Assembly (NCBI GenBank): GCA_005791855.1 | Contig: SXUH01000061.1 | Location: 1-6,457 of the forward strand | Length of the DNA: 6,457 nt | DNA from: Bdellovibrionales bacterium | GTDB lineage: Bacteria; Bdellovibrionota; Bacteriovoracia; Bacteriovoracales; Bacteriovoracaceae | Direction of reading: 5' to 3' | Part shown: one piece after another, positions 5,527 through 6,457 of the stretch | Layout of the letters: the number at the start of each line of letters is the position of its first letter | Numbering within the stretch: position 1 is the first letter of the stretch | Notes under the pieces: model-generated | Database searches by the model: none | What the model saw: the letters and a program-made list of their open reading frames with translations, nothing else | Told to the model about the DNA's origin: nothing | Program-made: the position numbers and the translations under genes

Positions 5527-6336
5527 CTACTCCTCCGGAGTTCTCTTCCTCGTGAGGAAGAACCCGAGGTCCGGGTCGGTGGCGGCGGAGAGGAACTTCT
5601 GGAGCTCCTTCCCCATCTCCTCTTCTTCCCTCTGGGTCGCGGCCCGCTGGTGGGTGATGAGGACCTGCGAGCCCCGGAAGCTCTTGAGCTCCATCTTCCA
5701 CTCGAGGCTCTGGGGGAAGCAGGACAGGAGGTAGTCGATCTCCAGGAGCCAGGCGGCCCGGGGCTTCTCCTTGAAGTGGTGGCTCCGCTTTCCGCCGTCG
5801 TGGAGGAGGAGCCAGCGCTTGAGCTGGGGGACGCAGGACCGGCACCCCATCCCCGCCTTCGACTGCTTGGAGAGGGTCTCGAGGGTCGGGTCCGGGGTCT
5901 CCTTGAGGTGGGAGACCACGTCGCTCTCCCGCACGCCGAAGCAGCGGCAGATGAGGGGGCTCTGCTCCCGGTAGAGGTACTCCCGGCCCCGGAGGACGTC
6001 CAGGGTCGCCCGGAAGAGCTCGAGGGCGGGGAAGACGAACCGGTCCACCTGCTCTTCCTTGAGTTCCCAGTACAACGGGTCCGCGGAGAATTCCCGGTCC
6101 CAGCCCCCAAGGCCCAGTGCCAGTCCCTGGGCGAGGGACTTGTTCCGGGCCAGGTGGCACAGGGACGAGAGCCAGGGATCGAACTTCCCCGTGTAGGCCG
6201 CGGCCGTGATCCGGTCCTTCGCATCGAGGCGGAGGTGGAGCTCGTGGCCCGAGGCCTTCGCGGCGAGGGAGACGGACGGGCCTTCGAGCGTGTGGTTGAA
6301 CGATTTGTTTTGGAGGAGCTCTCTAAATGACGTCAT
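5527..6336 (-). CDS. NifU-like protein with BFD-type [2Fe-2S] domain
   Basis: This 269-residue protein carries a BFD-like [2Fe-2S] domain at about 128-176: CRCFGV with C130 and C132, then MGCRSC with C165 and C168. This C-x1-C-x32-C-x2-C spacing is the same as that of the central permanent cluster of Azotobacter NifU (137/139/172/175). Residues about 13-120 align by eye with the IscU/NifU N-domain, including a KSLAQG segment resembling the IscU KSLDEA helix. However, the expected CGD is SGH (29-31), the GCGS turn has no Cys, and the third Cys position is probably Phe. The C-terminal part (about 190-269) has no CxxC and is not recognised. It is probably an electron-transfer or Fe-S-related protein rather than a working scaffold. 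The ATG at 6336 is chosen over an in-frame TTG at 6363, because it overlaps the map stop by 14 nt, a layout suited to coupled translation. Confidence 0.85.
   Translation of the reverse strand: MTSFRELLQNKSFNHTLEGPSVSLAAKASGHELHLRLDAKDRITAAAYTGKFDPWLSSLCHLARNKSLAQGLALGLGGWDREFSADPLYWELKEEQVDRFVFPALELFRATLDVLRGREYLYREQSPLICRCFGVRESDVVSHLKETPDPTLETLSKQSKAGMGCRSCVPQLKRWLLLHDGGKRSHHFKEKPRAAWLLEIDYLLSCFPQSLEWKMELKSFRGSQVLITHQRAATQREEEEMGKELQKFLSAATDPDLGFFLTRKRTPEE
5529..5563. repeat. Hairpin pair at a convergent gene junction
   Basis: ACTCC-TCC-GGAGT (5529-5541) is followed by CTTCCTC-GT-GAGGAAG (5545-5560), extendable to GTT/AAC outer pairs (5540-5563) with a 2-nt bulge. It begins 6 nt after the stop of the rightward exported-protein gene and lies in the last codons of the [2Fe-2S] gene. 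It could help end rightward transcription, but no U-tract follows, so it is not a standard intrinsic terminator. Confidence 0.35.
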
Positions 6337-6457
6337 CGGCCGGGGTCCACTCTTCTGGAGCAAACTGCGTGAGGATCTCCACGCCGCTCTCGGTGATGAG
6401 GACGGTGTGCTCGAACTGCGCGGACCAGGACTTGTCCTTGGTCACCACCGTCCAGCC
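6323..6457 (-). CDS. map: Methionine aminopeptidase type I, C-terminal fragment
   Basis: Only the last 44 codons and a TAG stop are inside the window; the gene continues past the right edge. The translation contains the conserved C-terminal block of type I methionine aminopeptidase, with [24 protein letters not shown] sequence. Its glutamate in QFEHT is the metal ligand matching E235 of E. coli MetAP. The enzyme removes the initiator methionine from new proteins when the second residue is small, in the cytoplasm. The final 10 residues (about [10 protein letters not shown]) extend past the usual ILT end and vary in the family. The stop codon lies inside the start of the downstream [2Fe-2S] protein gene, so the two are likely cotranscribed. 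The domain identity is secure; completeness of the rest of the gene cannot be judged. Confidence 0.94.
   Translation of the reverse strand, partial: GWTVVTKDKSWSAQFEHTVLITESGVEILTQFAPEEWTPADDVI

Noticed and set aside
4869..5555. An alternative frame starting at ATG 4869 instead of the exported-protein frame at 4876.
   Set aside because: The translation is R/P/G/H-rich with no signal peptide, whereas the 4876 frame gives a clean signal peptide and normal composition.
5414..6224. Two long minus-strand frames (about 248 and 267 codons) over the [2Fe-2S] gene and the end of its neighbour.
   Set aside because: Their translations are P/G/R/S-rich low complexity, while the third frame carries the BFD cysteine motif. 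They are composition artefacts.
6328..6335. TGACGTCA, a perfect 8-bp palindrome at the map/[2Fe-2S] overlap.
   Set aside because: It lies in overlapping coding sequence with no paired site or promoter nearby. An 8-bp palindrome is expected by chance in a window this size.

Overview
The window is a compact, high-GC bacterial stretch with eight protein genes (seven complete, one cut by the right edge) and almost no non-coding DNA. No rRNA, tRNA, CRISPR array, insertion sequence or prophage signal was seen. Sec-type signal peptides on two unknown proteins and a TatC translocase suggest a cell with an active export machinery, most likely Gram-negative. The gene mix would fit a Bdellovibrionota or delta-proteobacterial-like lineage, but this is an impression from protein style and cannot be proven from the window.

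Layout. Positions 101-1857 (+) hold speE and speB, a two-gene polyamine operon: agmatinase makes putrescine from agmatine and spermidine synthase converts putrescine to spermidine. Running convergently into speB, with 3 nt between stops, is a 544-residue exported protein with a C-terminal transglutaminase/protease-like Cys-His-Asp domain (1861-3495, -). A 226-nt divergent spacer rich in small dyad symmetries follows. Next comes a 115-residue unknown protein with an acidic tail (3722-4069, +), whose 3' end overlaps that of tatC (4054-4809, -). A 66-nt AT-rich divergent spacer with -10-like boxes very close to both start codons separates tatC from a small exported four-cysteine protein (4876-5523, +). 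That gene converges, again with 3 nt between stops, on a 269-residue NifU-like [2Fe-2S] protein (5527-6336, -). The latter overlaps the 3' end of map (methionine aminopeptidase), which enters from the right edge.

How the genes relate. speE-speB is a coherent pathway. map and the [2Fe-2S] protein probably share a transcript. The others alternate strands, so each is probably its own transcription unit. All three convergent junctions lack an intergenic terminator.

The best leads are: (1) the NifU-like protein, which keeps the exact cysteine spacing of the NifU central [2Fe-2S] cluster but appears to have lost all scaffold cysteines of the IscU-like N-domain and lacks the usual C-terminal CxxC domain; (2) the exported transglutaminase-fold protein with about 400 residues of unrecognised cysteine-containing sequence; (3) a recurring GGACC element just upstream of four start codons; (4) an 8-bp inverted repeat bracketing the speE ribosome-binding site and start codon; and (5) possible leaderless transcription of tatC and its divergent neighbour. 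None of these amounts to a demonstrated new system.
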